Assembly: GCA_016290215.1 (NCBI GenBank)
Contig: JAEETH010000009.1
Span: 35,156 to 99,155 of the forward strand
Source: Bacteroidales bacterium
GTDB taxonomy: Bacteria > Bacteroidota > Bacteroidia > Bacteroidales > F082
DNA length: 64,000 bases
Direction of reading: 5' to 3'
Shown here: positions 9,200 through 17,381 of the stretch, in pieces
Position numbering within the stretch: the stretch's first letter is position 1
Layout: each line of letters opens with the position of its first letter
Made by a program: the position numbers and the translations under genes
The notes under the pieces: model-generated
Databases searched by the model: none
Told to the model about the DNA's origin: nothing
What the model saw: only the letters and a program-made list of their open reading frames with translations

Positions 9200-9344
9200 A
9201 AAGAAGAAAAGTAAAAGGATTTCTTCGAACAAAGTATGTAATGGTAAGAAACGGCGAAAGCATAAGAAAAAAACAGATTGGGCTCTTGTAGTTATGGTGC
9301 TTCAGTTTGTGTTCACAATTCTTATTGCCTTACTTCAACTATGA
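9144..9344 (+). CDS. small lysine-rich membrane protein
   Basis: Frame of 66 residues. The first two thirds are very basic (KDKKKKSKR, GKKRRKHKKKTD), followed by one hydrophobic helix (WALVVMVLQFVFTILIALLQL) at the C-terminus, a layout consistent with a C-tail anchor that keeps a basic domain in the cytoplasm. Its stop codon overlaps the start of the HAD gene as ATGA, which favours real translation. It overlaps the end of the preceding frame by 56 nt, so only one of the two starts may be right. No family recognised. Confidence 0.45.
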   Translation: MVINIQVFNNSNPRFIKDKKKKSKRISSNKVCNGKKRRKHKKKTDWALVVMVLQFVFTILIALLQL

Positions 9345-9949
9345 TTAAAAACCTCATCTTCGACTACGGCGGCGTGCTCCTCGACTGGAACCCGCATTAC
9401 CTCTATGACCCTTATTTCGGCGATGTGGACAAGGCCGAATGGTTCCTCACCCACATCTGCACCTACGAGTGGAACGCCCAGCACGACAACGGCAAACCCA
9501 TTGCGGAAGGTGTTGCGGAACTCATCGCCGAGCATCCCGAGTGGAAAAAGGAAATCGAGCTGTACTACGGCGAGTTCATGAAGATGATGGGCGGACAGAT
9601 TCCTGGCATGGAGGAGTATGTCAAGGAACTGAAAGCCAAAGGGTTCCGAGTGTTCGGACTGTCCAATTGGTCGGAGGAGACCTTCGCCTTGGTGCGGCCG
9701 GTCTATCCTGTCCTCAACCTCATGGAAGACATGGTGATTTCGGGCATCGAGCGGGTGATGAAGCCCGACACGAGGATTTTCCAACTGGCCTTGCAACGCT
9801 TCGGCATCAATGCCGAGGAAACAGTGTTTATTGATGACAACCCGAATAATGTGGCGGCGGCGAATGCTTTGGGAATTACGGGGATATTGTTTGAGGGGAA
9901 AGTGAAGTTGGAAGAGACTCTGATGGGATTGCTTCGCAAGAAATCTTGA
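9341..9949 (+). CDS. HAD superfamily hydrolase (subfamily IA phosphatase)
   Basis: Cytoplasmic phosphatase-like protein of 202 residues. I choose ATG 9341 because the HAD motif I (FDYGGVLLDWNP, nucleophile Asp8) must lie near the N-terminus; an upstream start would add an unrelated tail. Motif II is GLSNWS, motif III the Lys in ERVMKPD, and motif IV FIDDNPNNV. The cap region at about 15-80 is helical. It resembles YihX-like alpha-D-glucose-1-phosphate or FMN phosphatases, but substrate is not predictable. It overlaps the preceding small membrane frame by 4 nt. Confidence 0.93.
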   Translation: MIKNLIFDYGGVLLDWNPHYLYDPYFGDVDKAEWFLTHICTYEWNAQHDNGKPIAEGVAELIAEHPEWKKEIELYYGEFMKMMGGQIPGMEEYVKELKAKGFRVFGLSNWSEETFALVRPVYPVLNLMEDMVISGIERVMKPDTRIFQLALQRFGINAEETVFIDDNPNNVAAANALGITGILFEGKVKLEETLMGLLRKKS

Positions 9950-9966
9950 AAAAATCGAAAATAAAA

Positions 9967-10587
9967 TCATTCATTCAGCAAGTCGCGGAACATAAGCCTT
10001 GTGCGCAGTTTGCGAGGATGGCTTAGGCGTTCTGCCTTTTCCTGTTCGTCTTTTGGCGGTTTGGTGTACAAATCCTCGTCTTTCTCATTGGGGAAGAGAA
10101 ACACAAAACCATTCTTTTCATAGAAACCTAGGACATCCTTCCTGTTTTTTGCATCAACAATAGCGAACCGACATCCAGTCTTGTTTGCGTCATTGAGGAA
10201 CCACATTCGAACAAACTCCAATACTTCAGAACCAATCCCCATTCCAGAATATTTGGATGCCACGGCCAATCTGCCTATTAAGACACCAGGATAGCGTGTC
10301 AGCATCTTCTCTCGCTTTGTGATTCTCCACATTGCCTGACGGCGCGCACTTGGCAAGTCATAGATGCGAATGCTGTCGTTTGAAACAGTAAAACAAGCGA
10401 CAATAGACGTTTTGTCTTCATTCATCCGAAAGCAATACGACTTTCCCATACGATAATAGGTGTAACGCAAATCGTCCTTCGAGAAGAACTCATCCATATC
10501 CTTGTCGCCACACTCAAAAGGCTGGCATTCTTTGAGAATGTCAGCGGTAAGTACATCAAGAGTACAATTTTCATCAAGAAACGCCAT
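9967..10587 (-). CDS. GNAT family N-acetyltransferase (toxin-antitoxin-like)
   Basis: Acetyltransferase of 206 residues using acetyl-CoA. The fold is marked by GVLIGRLAVASKYSGMGIGS (about residues 100-120, acetyl-CoA pyrophosphate loop) and GFYEKNGFVFLF. The N-terminal ECGDKDMDEFF segment and the C-terminal RTRLMFRDLL tail are typical of the TacT/AtaT-like GNATs that occur as toxins. It begins 3 nt after the stop of a 58-residue partner gene, so the two are almost certainly cotranscribed and translationally coupled. TacT and AtaT homologues acetylate aminoacyl-tRNA; that activity is an inference here. An ordinary small-molecule acetyltransferase remains possible. Confidence 0.88.
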   Translation of the reverse strand: MAFLDENCTLDVLTADILKECQPFECGDKDMDEFFSKDDLRYTYYRMGKSYCFRMNEDKTSIVACFTVSNDSIRIYDLPSARRQAMWRITKREKMLTRYPGVLIGRLAVASKYSGMGIGSEVLEFVRMWFLNDANKTGCRFAIVDAKNRKDVLGFYEKNGFVFLFPNEKDEDLYTKPPKDEQEKAERLSHPRKLRTRLMFRDLLNE

Positions 10588-10590
10588 AAC

Positions 10591-10767
10591 TCACAAACTG
10601 AGATTGGACCTTTCCAAAATCCTACACATCGCAATGTAACTCGGATCCTTAGTAATGTCGCGCTTGGGACGCTCGTCAAATTCACGCTCTGCCTCGTCTG
10701 CCATGTCGCGGAAGCGACGGGCAGCATCCCCGTAAAGCGTCGGTATCGCCTTAATCGCCGTTGCCAT
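10591..10767 (-). CDS. small partner protein of the GNAT, candidate antitoxin
   Basis: Protein of 58 residues preceding the acetyltransferase by 3 nt. The ATG at 10767 has a strong ribosome-binding sequence (AAAGGAGA) and lies 31 nt below a TATCTTTG promoter element, so the longer in-frame extension starting upstream of that promoter is rejected. It is charged and mostly helical, with a central segment FRDMADEAEREFDERPKRD. It does not show an obvious ribbon-helix-helix or DUF1778 motif, which are the usual partners of TacT-type toxins. Its role as antitoxin is inferred from order, size and spacing. Confidence 0.75.
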   Translation of the reverse strand: MATAIKAIPTLYGDAARRFRDMADEAEREFDERPKRDITKDPSYIAMCRILERSNLSL

Positions 10768-10798
10768 AATCTCTTCTCCTTTAATCTGTTTTACGCTG

Positions 10799-10806
10799 CA
10801 AAGATA
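10799..10806 (-). promoter_or_regulatory. -7 promoter element (TATCTTTG) for the GNAT pair
   Basis: Minus strand TATCTTTG, matching TAnnTTTG, 31 nt upstream of ATG 10767. It is divergent from the zinc-ribbon/nnr promoter at 10870. Confidence 0.55.
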
Positions 10807-10869
10807 ATCACAATTTCCCAAAAAATGGATTTATAAGAGAAAAAAGTGTCATCATTGAATAGTATTTTG

Positions 10870-10877
10870 TAACTTTG
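10870..10877 (+). promoter_or_regulatory. -7 promoter element (TAACTTTG) for zinc ribbon-nnr
   Basis: TAACTTTG lies 23 nt upstream of the ATG at 10901 and matches TAnnTTTG. Confidence 0.5.
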
Positions 10878-10900
10878 CAGGTGACAAATAAGGAAGCGTT

Positions 10901-11086
10901 ATGTATTGTCCAAAATGTGGAAGTAAAAGAATTGTAACAGGCAGACGTGGATTCGATTGGAGAAACGGACTCATTGGCTCTATGTTTCTGGGTGATAATG
11001 GTATCCTGGCTGGCCTTATCGGCAGTCGTGATATTGTCTGCAAATGCAAGCATTGTGGTTTTGTTTGGAAAGTGGAGGGTAGATAA
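10901..11086 (+). CDS. small zinc-ribbon protein
   Basis: Protein of 61 residues with an N-terminal CPKCG (Cys3, Cys6) and a C-terminal CKCKHCGFVW pair of cysteines, which together form a classic four-cysteine zinc ribbon around a glycine-rich middle (GLIGSMFLGDNGILAGLIGS). The middle looks like a short glycine-zipper-like hydrophobic segment. Its stop overlaps the nnr start (TAATG), showing an operon. Function unknown; possibly a nucleic-acid or membrane-associated accessory. Confidence 0.8.
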   Translation: MYCPKCGSKRIVTGRRGFDWRNGLIGSMFLGDNGILAGLIGSRDIVCKCKHCGFVWKVEGR

Positions 11087-12594
11087 TGAAAATCCTATCA
11101 GTAGAACAAATAAGAGAAGCCGACCGCTACACGATAGAAAACGAACCTATCGAGTCCGTTGACTTGATGGAACGCGCCGCCACCAAGGTTTTTGAATGGC
11201 TCTACCGCCGCACGCCGCGCGAGAAGACCATCAAGATCTTCTGCGGCATGGGCAACAACGGCGGCGACGGTCTCGTGGTGGCCCGTCTGCTAAACGAGCA
11301 AGAGATTGTCCCACAGGTGTTTATGGTACGCTACAGCGACCGCATGAGCCACGACTGTGAGGTGAACTACTATCGCCTCGTGAACGAGACCAAGGTGCCG
11401 ATGTTCGACATCCTCACTGAGGACGACTTCCCGAAAGTCGATGCCAACGATGTGGTGGTCGACGCCATCTTCGGCTCGGGCCTCAACCGTCCGCCGCAGG
11501 GCATGACCGCCGACTTGATCGCCTACCTCAACCAGAGCAAGGCCATCCGCGTGGCTATCGACATCCCTTCGGGCCTTTTCGCCGACGAGCCCAGCGCCTT
11601 GGGTTTCGTCTTCAAGGCCGACTATACGCTTACCTTCCAAAATCCCAAGTTGGCTTTCCTGCTGCCCGAAAACGACCCGTATGTGGGCCGCTTCGAGGTC
11701 TTGGACATCGGCCTACATCCGCGCTATCTGGAAGAGGTGGAGACCAATAACCTGCTGACCGTCAAGGCGATGGTGAAGCCGATTTTGCACAACCGCACGA
11801 AATACTCCCACAAAGGCACATACGGTCACGCCCTGCTGATTGCCGGCTCCGAAGGCAAGACGGGCGCGGCTTTATTAGGCGCAAAAGCCTGCGTGCGCAC
11901 GGGTGTCGGTCTGCTGAGTGTTCATCTGCCTAAGGTGGCGCAGCTGCCCATGCAGACCGCTATCCCCGAAGCTATGATTGATGGCGACGAATCAGAAACT
12001 TGCTTCTCGATATTTGGCAAATTGGATGCTTTTACCGCTGTGGGTGTAGGTCCTGGCTTGGGCAAGGCCGATGACACCGTCTGCGCCTTAAAACGTCTCA
12101 TCCAAGAGGTGCAAGTGCCTTTAGTCATGGATGCCGATGCCTTGAACATCCTCTCCGACAACCCCACTTGGCTGCCGTTCCTGCCTGCAAAAACGATACT
12201 GACCCCGCATCCCAAGGAGTTTGAACGCTTGGTGGGTAAGGCCTCGACTTCGTTCGAGCGTCTTGAGAAACAAAGGGAACTGGCCACCAAATACAACCTT
12301 GTCGTCATCGTGAAGGGTGCGCATACCACCGTCGCGATGCCCAATGGCACCATCTTCTTCAACACCACGGGCAACCCTGGTATGGCTACAGCGGGCAGCG
12401 GCGATGTGCTGACGGGCATCATCCTTTCGCTTTTGGCGCAACGCTATTCGCCCGAGGAAGCTGCCGTTTTGGGCGTCTATCTCCACGGCCTCGCGGGCGA
12501 CCTCGCCGCCGACGAGATAGGGCAGGAGGCTTTGATAGCTTCCGACATTACGGAGCATTTGGGAAAGGCATACGCTTTACTTCGCTCAAAATAG
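11086..12594 (+). CDS. nnr: bifunctional NAD(P)H-hydrate epimerase / dehydratase
   Basis: Cytoplasmic metabolite-repair enzyme of 502 residues that restores hydrated NAD(P)H. The N-terminal half (about 1-220) is the YjeF-N epimerase, with GMGNNGGDGLVVAR near residue 50. The C-terminal half (about 235-500) is the ADP/ATP-dependent dehydratase of the ribokinase-like fold, with KGTYGHALLIAGS, DADALNIL, TPHPKEFERL and GNPGMATAGSGDVLTG. Length and domain order are those of the usual fused Nnr. It is coupled to the zinc-ribbon gene upstream by a 1-nt overlap. Confidence 0.97.
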   Translation: MKILSVEQIREADRYTIENEPIESVDLMERAATKVFEWLYRRTPREKTIKIFCGMGNNGGDGLVVARLLNEQEIVPQVFMVRYSDRMSHDCEVNYYRLVNETKVPMFDILTEDDFPKVDANDVVVDAIFGSGLNRPPQGMTADLIAYLNQSKAIRVAIDIPSGLFADEPSALGFVFKADYTLTFQNPKLAFLLPENDPYVGRFEVLDIGLHPRYLEEVETNNLLTVKAMVKPILHNRTKYSHKGTYGHALLIAGSEGKTGAALLGAKACVRTGVGLLSVHLPKVAQLPMQTAIPEAMIDGDESETCFSIFGKLDAFTAVGVGPGLGKADDTVCALKRLIQEVQVPLVMDADALNILSDNPTWLPFLPAKTILTPHPKEFERLVGKASTSFERLEKQRELATKYNLVVIVKGAHTTVAMPNGTIFFNTTGNPGMATAGSGDVLTGIILSLLAQRYSPEEAAVLGVYLHGLAGDLAADEIGQEALIASDITEHLGKAYALLRSK

Positions 12595-12622
12595 TATCTG
12601 GAAATAACGTAAAGTGCTGTAG

Positions 12623-13858
12623 ATGAGCTATTTGATAAAAAAGTTGTTTGTGTGCTTTGTGCTATGTTTCAGCCTGATAAGGGCTTATGCCCAAGAATGT
12701 GGTTGTACCGACCCGCGAGCCATTAACTATGAACCTAATGCTACGGTTAACGATGGCAGTTGTACATATCCTTATACTATTGTAACACCTTATTTTTCAA
12801 CTGCTTTACCTACTTTACTGAATGGCAGTTCGGGACTGATGTTTTTTGACGAGATGTTGTTTACCCACAATGACCATGACGACCAAAGCCTTTTCCAAAT
12901 TGATAGCACCGATGGTCACATCATCGAACAATTGTACTTCTCGGGCATCCCTTTTCAAGATGTGGAGGACTGTGACCACGACAGTCTTTACGTCTATCTC
13001 GGTGATACGGGAAACAACAGCTTTGGTAATAGAACGGACCTCCATTTTTTGCGCATCTTGAAATCATCATTGCAGTCCGACAATCCCATCATCGACACGT
13101 TGTGGTTTTCTTATGTCGACCAGGTGGATTTCTTATCTTGTCCTGACAACACTACCGATTTTGATTGCGAGGCCTTCATTGTCGTCGGCGATAGCATCTA
13201 TCTCTTTACCAAGCAATGGACCACGCAGCATACAGCCTTGTATGCGTTGCCTAAAACACCTGGCACTCACGTTGCCCAACGCAAAAGCGAGTTCGCCGTC
13301 AATGGTTTGGTGACATCGGCTTGTTATATCCCTGAAAACCAACAGATAGTGCTTTGCGGATACAGTACTATCATGCAGCCGTTTGTCGTATTGCTTTATG
13401 ATTATCATGGTACAGATTTCTTTTCTGGAAACAAGCGAAAAATAAGTCTGAACCTGTCTTTTCATCAGGTGGAGGCCATTGCGCATCGTGGTGCATATCA
13501 TTTTTATTTGACGAACGAATACATCTCGCAATTCGGCGTTAGCCTCGCCGCCAAGTTCCATAAACTCGATTTGTCGGCGTATCTCATGCCCATTGACCCC
13601 GATGGTCTGTCGGAAAACAAGGAAGGCCTATCGTTTGAAATGTATCCCAATCCTACCAAGGATTTGTTGTATTTCAGTGGTTTACAAATGGTTTCTGGGA
13701 GTTATGAAATTTTCAACGAAATGGGCCAGCTTATGCAAAGCGGTCAATGGGAGCAGGGCTTGACCGAGATTTGTCTTCCTTCGTTGCCAGGTGGTATACA
13801 TTATCTTAGGGTAAATTCTGACGGGAAGAGCGGGACAAAACGCTTTATTGTAGAATAG
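12623..13858 (+). CDS. secreted protein with T9SS type A sorting domain
   Basis: Exported protein of 411 residues. A signal peptide (about 1-23, ending AYAQ) is followed directly by a cysteine motif CGCTDPRAINYEPNA..DGSC, a short repeat unit common on Bacteroidetes surface proteins. The middle (about 60-310) is beta-rich, with repeated short blades (SGLMFFDEMLFTHND, DSLYVYLGDTGNN) that suggest a propeller. The last 75 residues are a type A type IX secretion sorting domain (MYPNPTKDLLYFSG ... KRFIVE). The protein is therefore expected to cross the outer membrane and be surface-attached or released. No enzyme motif seen. Confidence 0.9.
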   Translation: MSYLIKKLFVCFVLCFSLIRAYAQECGCTDPRAINYEPNATVNDGSCTYPYTIVTPYFSTALPTLLNGSSGLMFFDEMLFTHNDHDDQSLFQIDSTDGHIIEQLYFSGIPFQDVEDCDHDSLYVYLGDTGNNSFGNRTDLHFLRILKSSLQSDNPIIDTLWFSYVDQVDFLSCPDNTTDFDCEAFIVVGDSIYLFTKQWTTQHTALYALPKTPGTHVAQRKSEFAVNGLVTSACYIPENQQIVLCGYSTIMQPFVVLLYDYHGTDFFSGNKRKISLNLSFHQVEAIAHRGAYHFYLTNEYISQFGVSLAAKFHKLDLSAYLMPIDPDGLSENKEGLSFEMYPNPTKDLLYFSGLQMVSGSYEIFNEMGQLMQSGQWEQGLTEICLPSLPGGIHYLRVNSDGKSGTKRFIVE

Positions 13859-13890
13859 AAATTTTTTAATGCAATTTATTGTTATACAGC

Positions 13891-15219
13891 ATGCTGAAAA
13901 CCTCCATATCCAACCGAGAGATTTGGCGCATCGCTTACCCCATCATGTTGGGTAACCTGGCGCAGACCATCATCACCTTTACCGACACTGCTTTCTTGGG
14001 TCACCTCGGCACCATCGAGTTGAGTGCCTCCATGATGGCAGGCTTGTTTTACTTCGTCTTCACCACTTTGGCGATGGGTTTTGCCGTGGGCATACAGATC
14101 TTCATCGCGCGACGTTACGGCGAGGGCAACTTCAGCAAAATCGGCGTGGTGTTTCAGCATGGGGCAGCGTTTGTGTTGGGCTTGGGCATCTTGCTGTTCA
14201 GTATCTTGTTCTTCTTCAGCCATAGGCTGTTGCATGTCATCATCGAGTCAGAAAACATCTATGTAGCGGCCAACGAATACTTGAAATTCAGGCAGTTCGG
14301 CATCATGTTCGTGGTGTTCAACTTCCTGTTCCGCTCCTTCTATGTCGGCATCAGCAGCACCAAGGTCATCACCTTTTCGACCATCATTATGGCGGTGGTC
14401 AACATCTTCTTTGACTGGGCTTTGATCTTCGGTAATGTGGGCTTGCCCGAAATGGGCATCGGCGGTGCGGCGTTGGCTTCGTTGTTGGCTGAAATCACGG
14501 CGTTTTTCTTCTTCTGGATTTACACCTACATCAAGATACCGCATGAGGAGTACGGCATGTTCCGTTGGCACAAGTGGCAGCCCGCCTTGATGGGCGACAT
14601 CCTCAAGGTGGCCTTCCCGAGCATGATTCAGCGTTTGTTCTCGTTCGGCGCTTGGTTCATCTTCTTCGTTATGATCGAGAAGATGGGCGAGACGGCCATT
14701 GGGGTCTCGTCGGTGGTCCGCAGCACCTATATGATCCTCATCATCCCAGGCATCGCCTTCGCCTCGACCGCCAACACCTTGACGAGCCGCATCATCGGTG
14801 AGGGCAAGAGCAACGAAGTGATGTCGACCATCTGGAAAGTGGTGAAAAACAGCTTTTTGTGTGGTGTGGTTTTAGTTGCAGTAGTGGCGACTATCCCGCA
14901 ACTCGTCCTTCAGATTTACACGGATGACCTCGCTTTGGCGCAGGCCGCCATTCCTTCGGTCTATGTGATATGTGTCGCCACGCTGCTGGGTGCTTTCTCC
15001 ATGACCTTCTTTGAGGCCGTTTCGGGTACGGGCAACACCACGGCTGCCATGGCTTTGGAGTTTGGCATCCTCATCATCTACATCATCTATGTCTTCCTGA
15101 TGTCGAAGACCTCCACCATTGCCGGTGTTTGGACTGCCGAGTGGGTCTACAACATCTCCATTGGTCTGATTTCGTTGGTCTACATCTGGAAGGCAGACTG
15201 GGGGAAGAAGAGGATTTGA
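13891..15219 (+). CDS. MATE family efflux transporter
   Basis: Inner-membrane cation/drug antiporter of 442 residues with about twelve hydrophobic segments. The MATE signature is clear near the N-terminus (AYPIMLGNLAQTIITFTDTA then LGHLG) and in the second half (AFPSMIQRLFSFGAWF). ATG 13891 is chosen; an in-frame TTG at 13879 would add only four residues. It follows the T9SS protein by 32 nt. Closest to the DinF/NorM-like group; substrate is not predictable from sequence. Confidence 0.94.
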   Translation: MLKTSISNREIWRIAYPIMLGNLAQTIITFTDTAFLGHLGTIELSASMMAGLFYFVFTTLAMGFAVGIQIFIARRYGEGNFSKIGVVFQHGAAFVLGLGILLFSILFFFSHRLLHVIIESENIYVAANEYLKFRQFGIMFVVFNFLFRSFYVGISSTKVITFSTIIMAVVNIFFDWALIFGNVGLPEMGIGGAALASLLAEITAFFFFWIYTYIKIPHEEYGMFRWHKWQPALMGDILKVAFPSMIQRLFSFGAWFIFFVMIEKMGETAIGVSSVVRSTYMILIIPGIAFASTANTLTSRIIGEGKSNEVMSTIWKVVKNSFLCGVVLVAVVATIPQLVLQIYTDDLALAQAAIPSVYVICVATLLGAFSMTFFEAVSGTGNTTAAMALEFGILIIYIIYVFLMSKTSTIAGVWTAEWVYNISIGLISLVYIWKADWGKKRI

Positions 15220-15523
15220 GGCTGGTTTATACGGAGGTTGAAACCTCTGAGGTACTGTCGCTTTTTGTTGCGGAGGTTGAAACCTCCGATGTGATAGGGT
15301 CGTCCCTTCGGGACTATGTGTGATGCGATGCTTGGGAGAGGGCGGAGGTTGAAACCTCCGATGGGGTAGGGCTCTACCGTTGCTTTTGCGGAGGTTGAAA
15401 CCTCAGATGAATTAGGGGCGTCCTTTCAGGACTCTTTGAGCTGAATTCCTAAATTCTGCAATAAGTTCATTCCCAAATCAAAAATAGTTGTATTTTTGCC
15501 TCTCACATTAAAATAATTATGCT
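15220..15523. repeat. array of four CGGAGGTTGAAACCTCCG palindromes with satellites
   Basis: This 304-base gap contains no gene. Four copies of an 18-bp palindrome (15232-15249, 15271-15288, 15343-15360, 15389-15406) are irregularly spaced by 21, 54 and 28 nt; the first and last carry a mismatch at one end. Two short hairpins of the form GTCCCTTCGGGAC (15302-15314) and GTCCTTTCAGGAC (15420-15432) are interspersed in similar context. The 3' end of the gap carries the promoter of the next gene. Irregular spacing and palindromic units argue against CRISPR. Confidence 0.85.
15491..15498 (+). promoter_or_regulatory. -7 promoter element (TATTTTTG) before 15524
   Basis: TATTTTTG lies 25 nt upstream of ATG 15524. 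Confidence 0.55.
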
Positions 15524-16213
15524 ATGAAACGTATCCTTTTTGCTCTTATGGCTTTGGCAGTGCTGTGCGCCTGCAATGAAAACAATGACAATGTGTGTAC
15601 CATCAGCGGAACCTTGACGGACCCGGTGGATTCCGTGCGCTTAGTGGATATGTCGGGAGACTTGTTGGACGTCGCTGCTGTATCCAACGGGAATTTTGTC
15701 TTGAAATGCGAAATCGACCCCGAGACGGGTGTCAGCATCCTTAGAGGGCCACTGCCTTCGGGAGAGGTTTGCTATGTAGAAGAATCCATGGGTTATGACC
15801 CTATTCCGCTCATACCGGATGCCAAGGAAATCAGGGTTGACATTGCTGAGGGTAATTCGAAAATAACAGGCAGCCCTCTCTCGCAAGAAATCCAGGATTT
15901 TCAGCAGTGGGCGATGAATACCTATTTAGGTGATGTGGAAACGATTAGCGCTTTGGAGGAGGCCGGCGACTCGATTGGGATAGTGAAAACAAGTGAGGAG
16001 TTGGCCAATAAGATGGCAACTCGCTGCCGTGAAGTCTATCAGGCACATAAGAACGATGCCATTGGTGCGCAGGCTTTGAATCTTTTAGTGGAATTTGCTG
16101 ATGAGGACGAATTCATCGCATTATACGAGCAAGGCGGGAAAGCCGTCAAGTCCGATGCCGGTTTGGGGGGCTATTACGAGCACCTGAAGTCCTTGTCCGA
16201 GGAAGCAGAGTAA
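15524..16213 (+). CDS. DUF4369-like lipoprotein lacking a thioredoxin domain
   Basis: Predicted lipoprotein of 229 residues with lipobox LCAC (Cys17). Residues about 25-115 resemble the DUF4369 domain found at the N-terminus of Bacteroidetes AhpC/TSA-type thiol-disulfide proteins (CTISGTLTDPVDSVRLVD, SGEVCYVEE). The remainder is helical and ends in SLSEEAE, with no thioredoxin fold and no CxxC motif, so it is about half the length of the usual redox protein. It may be a stand-alone lipoprotein or a shortened relative. It has its own promoter-like element. Confidence 0.75.
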   Translation: MKRILFALMALAVLCACNENNDNVCTISGTLTDPVDSVRLVDMSGDLLDVAAVSNGNFVLKCEIDPETGVSILRGPLPSGEVCYVEESMGYDPIPLIPDAKEIRVDIAEGNSKITGSPLSQEIQDFQQWAMNTYLGDVETISALEEAGDSIGIVKTSEELANKMATRCREVYQAHKNDAIGAQALNLLVEFADEDEFIALYEQGGKAVKSDAGLGGYYEHLKSLSEEAE

Positions 16214-16262
16214 AAGATGTTCTCACAACAATAAAGCAAACCTTCTCATCAAACGGTTTTAT

Positions 16263-17174
16263 ATGAGAACCCCCACATTATTCAAGGAATACATCTGGTT
16301 GGTGAACACCATCCACAGCGCCAAGCGGATTTCGTTTGCCGACATCAACGAGAGATGGCTGCGGACGGAGATGAGCGAAGGCATCCCGTTGAGTCGCACC
16401 ACCTTCAACCGCCACAAGGACGCCATCGAGGACATCTTCGGCATCTACATCGACTGCGACCGCAAGGATGGTTACCGTTATTTCATAGGCAACGAGGAAG
16501 TGTTGCACGAGGACTCGGTGCAGAATTGGATGCTCTCCACGTTGACGGTGAACAACCTCATCAGTGAGAGCATGGGCTTGCAACGCCGCATCGTGCTCGA
16601 AAACATCCCATCCAACGGCGAGCTGCTGGAGCGGGTGCTTCGCGCCATGAATGAAGGCAAGAAAGTCACGGTTCGGTATCGGCGTTACCAAGCCAAGGAG
16701 TCGAGGACGTTCAACTTGTCGCCGTATTGCATCAAGCTGTTCCGGCAACGGTGGTATCTGTTGGGCCGTTTCGACGATGGCGGCTTTGCTATGTTCTCGT
16801 TCGACCGCATGGAAGACATCACCGCTATCGATGAAACCTTCAAGATGGATCCCGACTTTGATGCGACGGAATTCTTCGGCGAGTGCTATGGCGTGGTCAT
16901 CGGCGATGGGAGCCAGCCTGTGCGCGTTGTGCTTCGTGCCTTTGGCATGGAACGGTATTATTTGCGCGACTTGCCTTTGCACCACACGCAAAAGGAACTC
17001 CAATGCGATGAGCAGCAAGACTTTGCCGACTTTGAACTCAATTTGCGACCCACCACCGACTTCAAGGGACAGTTGCTTTCGCGAGGTGCTTGGCTGAAAG
17101 TGCTTGAACCGCAATGGTTGGCTGATGAAATGCGGCAGTGGCATGAGGATTCCGCGAGGATGTATCAAACATGA
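16263..17174 (+). CDS. WYL domain transcriptional regulator
   Basis: Predicted ligand-responsive DNA-binding regulator of 303 residues. An N-terminal winged-helix region (about 1-90, SRTTFNRHKDAIEDIFGI) is followed by a WYL domain at about 130-200 (SPYCIKLFRQRWYLLGRF) and a C-terminal WCX-like extension. WYL proteins bind nucleotides or nucleic acid and often control defence or stress genes. The genes just downstream share a promoter block with an inverted repeat (17295-17354 and 19441-19500), so this regulator is a natural candidate for binding it; that is inference. Confidence 0.93.
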   Translation: MRTPTLFKEYIWLVNTIHSAKRISFADINERWLRTEMSEGIPLSRTTFNRHKDAIEDIFGIYIDCDRKDGYRYFIGNEEVLHEDSVQNWMLSTLTVNNLISESMGLQRRIVLENIPSNGELLERVLRAMNEGKKVTVRYRRYQAKESRTFNLSPYCIKLFRQRWYLLGRFDDGGFAMFSFDRMEDITAIDETFKMDPDFDATEFFGECYGVVIGDGSQPVRVVLRAFGMERYYLRDLPLHHTQKELQCDEQQDFADFELNLRPTTDFKGQLLSRGAWLKVLEPQWLADEMRQWHEDSARMYQT

Positions 17175-17290
17175 ATTAACAAAGAAAAAGTTATATAAAA
17201 CACGAATTATCAGAAATATATCACGAATTGTCATTAATTGTGATTTTTGAAAAATTTGTGTCCAATTTATGGAAATTCGTGTAAAAAACG
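17175..17290. repeat. CACGAATT-rich AT-rich intergenic stretch
   Basis: Several direct and inverted occurrences of ACACGAATT/CACGAATT (near 17199 and 17221) and its complement AATTCGTGT (near 17274) lie between the WYL gene and the HIRAN promoter. It encodes nothing. Likely a degraded dispersed repeat. Confidence 0.4.
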
Positions 17291-17294
17291 AAAA

Positions 17295-17354
17295 AACTTT
17301 GAACCTGTACCGTGATTTGGGACAAGTGGCTTCTATTTTTGCCTCGTAATTCGA
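17295..17354 (+). promoter_or_regulatory. conserved promoter-operator block, copy A (HIRAN gene)
   Basis: A 60-bp block that matches 19441-19500 at 52 positions by my count. It contains ACCTGT (17303-17308), a 13-nt spacer and ACAAGT (17322-17327), a partly degenerate inverted repeat, then the -7 element TATTTTTG at 17334-17341. The HIRAN start is 41 nt below the -7 element. The geometry suits an operator overlapping the upstream half of a promoter. Confidence 0.65.
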
Positions 17355-17381
17355 TGTTAAACCCTAAAAAACAACACAATT

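Noticed and set aside
10768-10821. N-terminal extension of the GNAT partner
   Set aside because: It includes the promoter element and ribosome-binding site that support ATG 10767.
15232-15406. Possible CRISPR array
   Set aside because: Units are short palindromes with unequal spacing (21, 54, 28 nt) and no conserved spacer length, leader or cas gene.
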